From positions 1 to 5,878 of the forward strand of contig JAJZSC010000234.1 in NCBI GenBank assembly GCA_021849995.1: 5,878 nucleotides of DNA. Direction: 5' to 3'. Position numbers and translations under genes: made by a program. Below the pieces are notes generated by a model. That model did no database searches. It was not told the DNA's origin and saw only the letters and a list, made by a program, of their open reading frames with translations. This DNA comes from Bacillota bacterium (GTDB lineage Bacteria > Bacillota > Desulfitobacteriia > Desulfitobacteriales > Desulfitobacteriaceae). Numbering within the stretch: position 1 is the first letter of the stretch; each line of letters begins with the position of its first letter. Shown piece by piece: positions 5,737 through 5,878 of this stretch.

Positions 5737-5760
5737 AAGGGGTGCAGATGCACCCCTTTT
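5737..5760 (+). terminator. Rho-independent terminator of infC-rpmI-rplT
   Basis: AAGGGGTGC (5737-5745) pairs perfectly with GCACCCCTT (5750-5758) over 9 bp around the loop AGAT. The T run (5757-5760) is short but the stem is strong. It lies just after the rplT stop. Confidence 0.88.
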
Positions 5761-5878
5761 ACATAAATTCGCTGTTCACTGCGCAATGTTATCCTGCCTA
5801 GGCTAATTTTCTGAGTAGACCGTCATGCCACGATGTAGCACCATTTGGAGAATGAAAAGCGAGCGGATGCTTTACATC

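Noticed and set aside
5796..5803. Eight-base palindrome GCCTAGGC in the tail after rplT
   Set aside because: An isolated 8-mer palindrome with no second copy and no neighbouring promoter; expected by chance.
5801..5878. Antisense reading frame entering from the right edge, ending at a TAG on the complement near 5801
   Set aside because: About 25 residues with no recognisable C-terminal motif, and no terminator for that strand other than the reverse of the rplT hairpin.

Overview
The window looks like chromosomal DNA from a low-GC, Gram-positive endospore former, most likely a clostridial (Peptococcaceae-like) bacterium. This rests on a ytxC-family sporulation gene directly upstream of thrS, a threonyl T-box leader, an L20-type attenuator in front of infC-rpmI-rplT, strong purine-rich ribosome binding sites, and textbook sigma-A promoters. 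The genus is inferred, not shown.

Layout, all on the + strand. Bases 2-58 are the last codons of an upstream gene, probably a PLP-dependent arginine/lysine/ornithine decarboxylase (speA-like). It is followed 4 nt later by speE (spermidine synthase). Between speE and a strong terminator (1025-1052) lies a decayed tRNA-like sequence (938-1009) with an intact T arm and CCA end but damaged D and anticodon arms. Next comes ytxC, which probably starts at GTG 1208 rather than at the first ATG (1163). Its stop codon overlaps the -35 box of the thrS promoter. Bases 2121-2421 hold a T-box riboswitch (specifier ACC, T-box UGGA, intrinsic terminator) controlling thrS (2460-4376). A second promoter with the same hexamers and spacing (TTGACA-17-TAAAAT) at 4410-4438 starts the translation operon infC-rpmI-rplT. 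Its leader (about 4445-4568) contains a terminator and a competing long-range antiterminator helix, as expected for autoregulation by ribosomal protein L20. infC begins at a rare AUU codon at 4606. A terminator at 5737-5760 closes the operon. The last 118 bases (5761-5878) hold no firmly supported feature; a short reading frame opens at 5825 and runs off the edge.

How the genes work together: the left end is polyamine synthesis (decarboxylase plus aminopropyltransferase). The right two thirds is translation: tRNA-Thr charging sensed by the thrS leader, then initiation factor IF3 and two large-subunit proteins, one of which (L20) feeds back on its own operon. ytxC sits between them and is tied to sporulation by family distribution. 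I see no mobile element, CRISPR array or new defence-type system. The core is conserved housekeeping DNA; the least explained item is the tRNA-like remnant.
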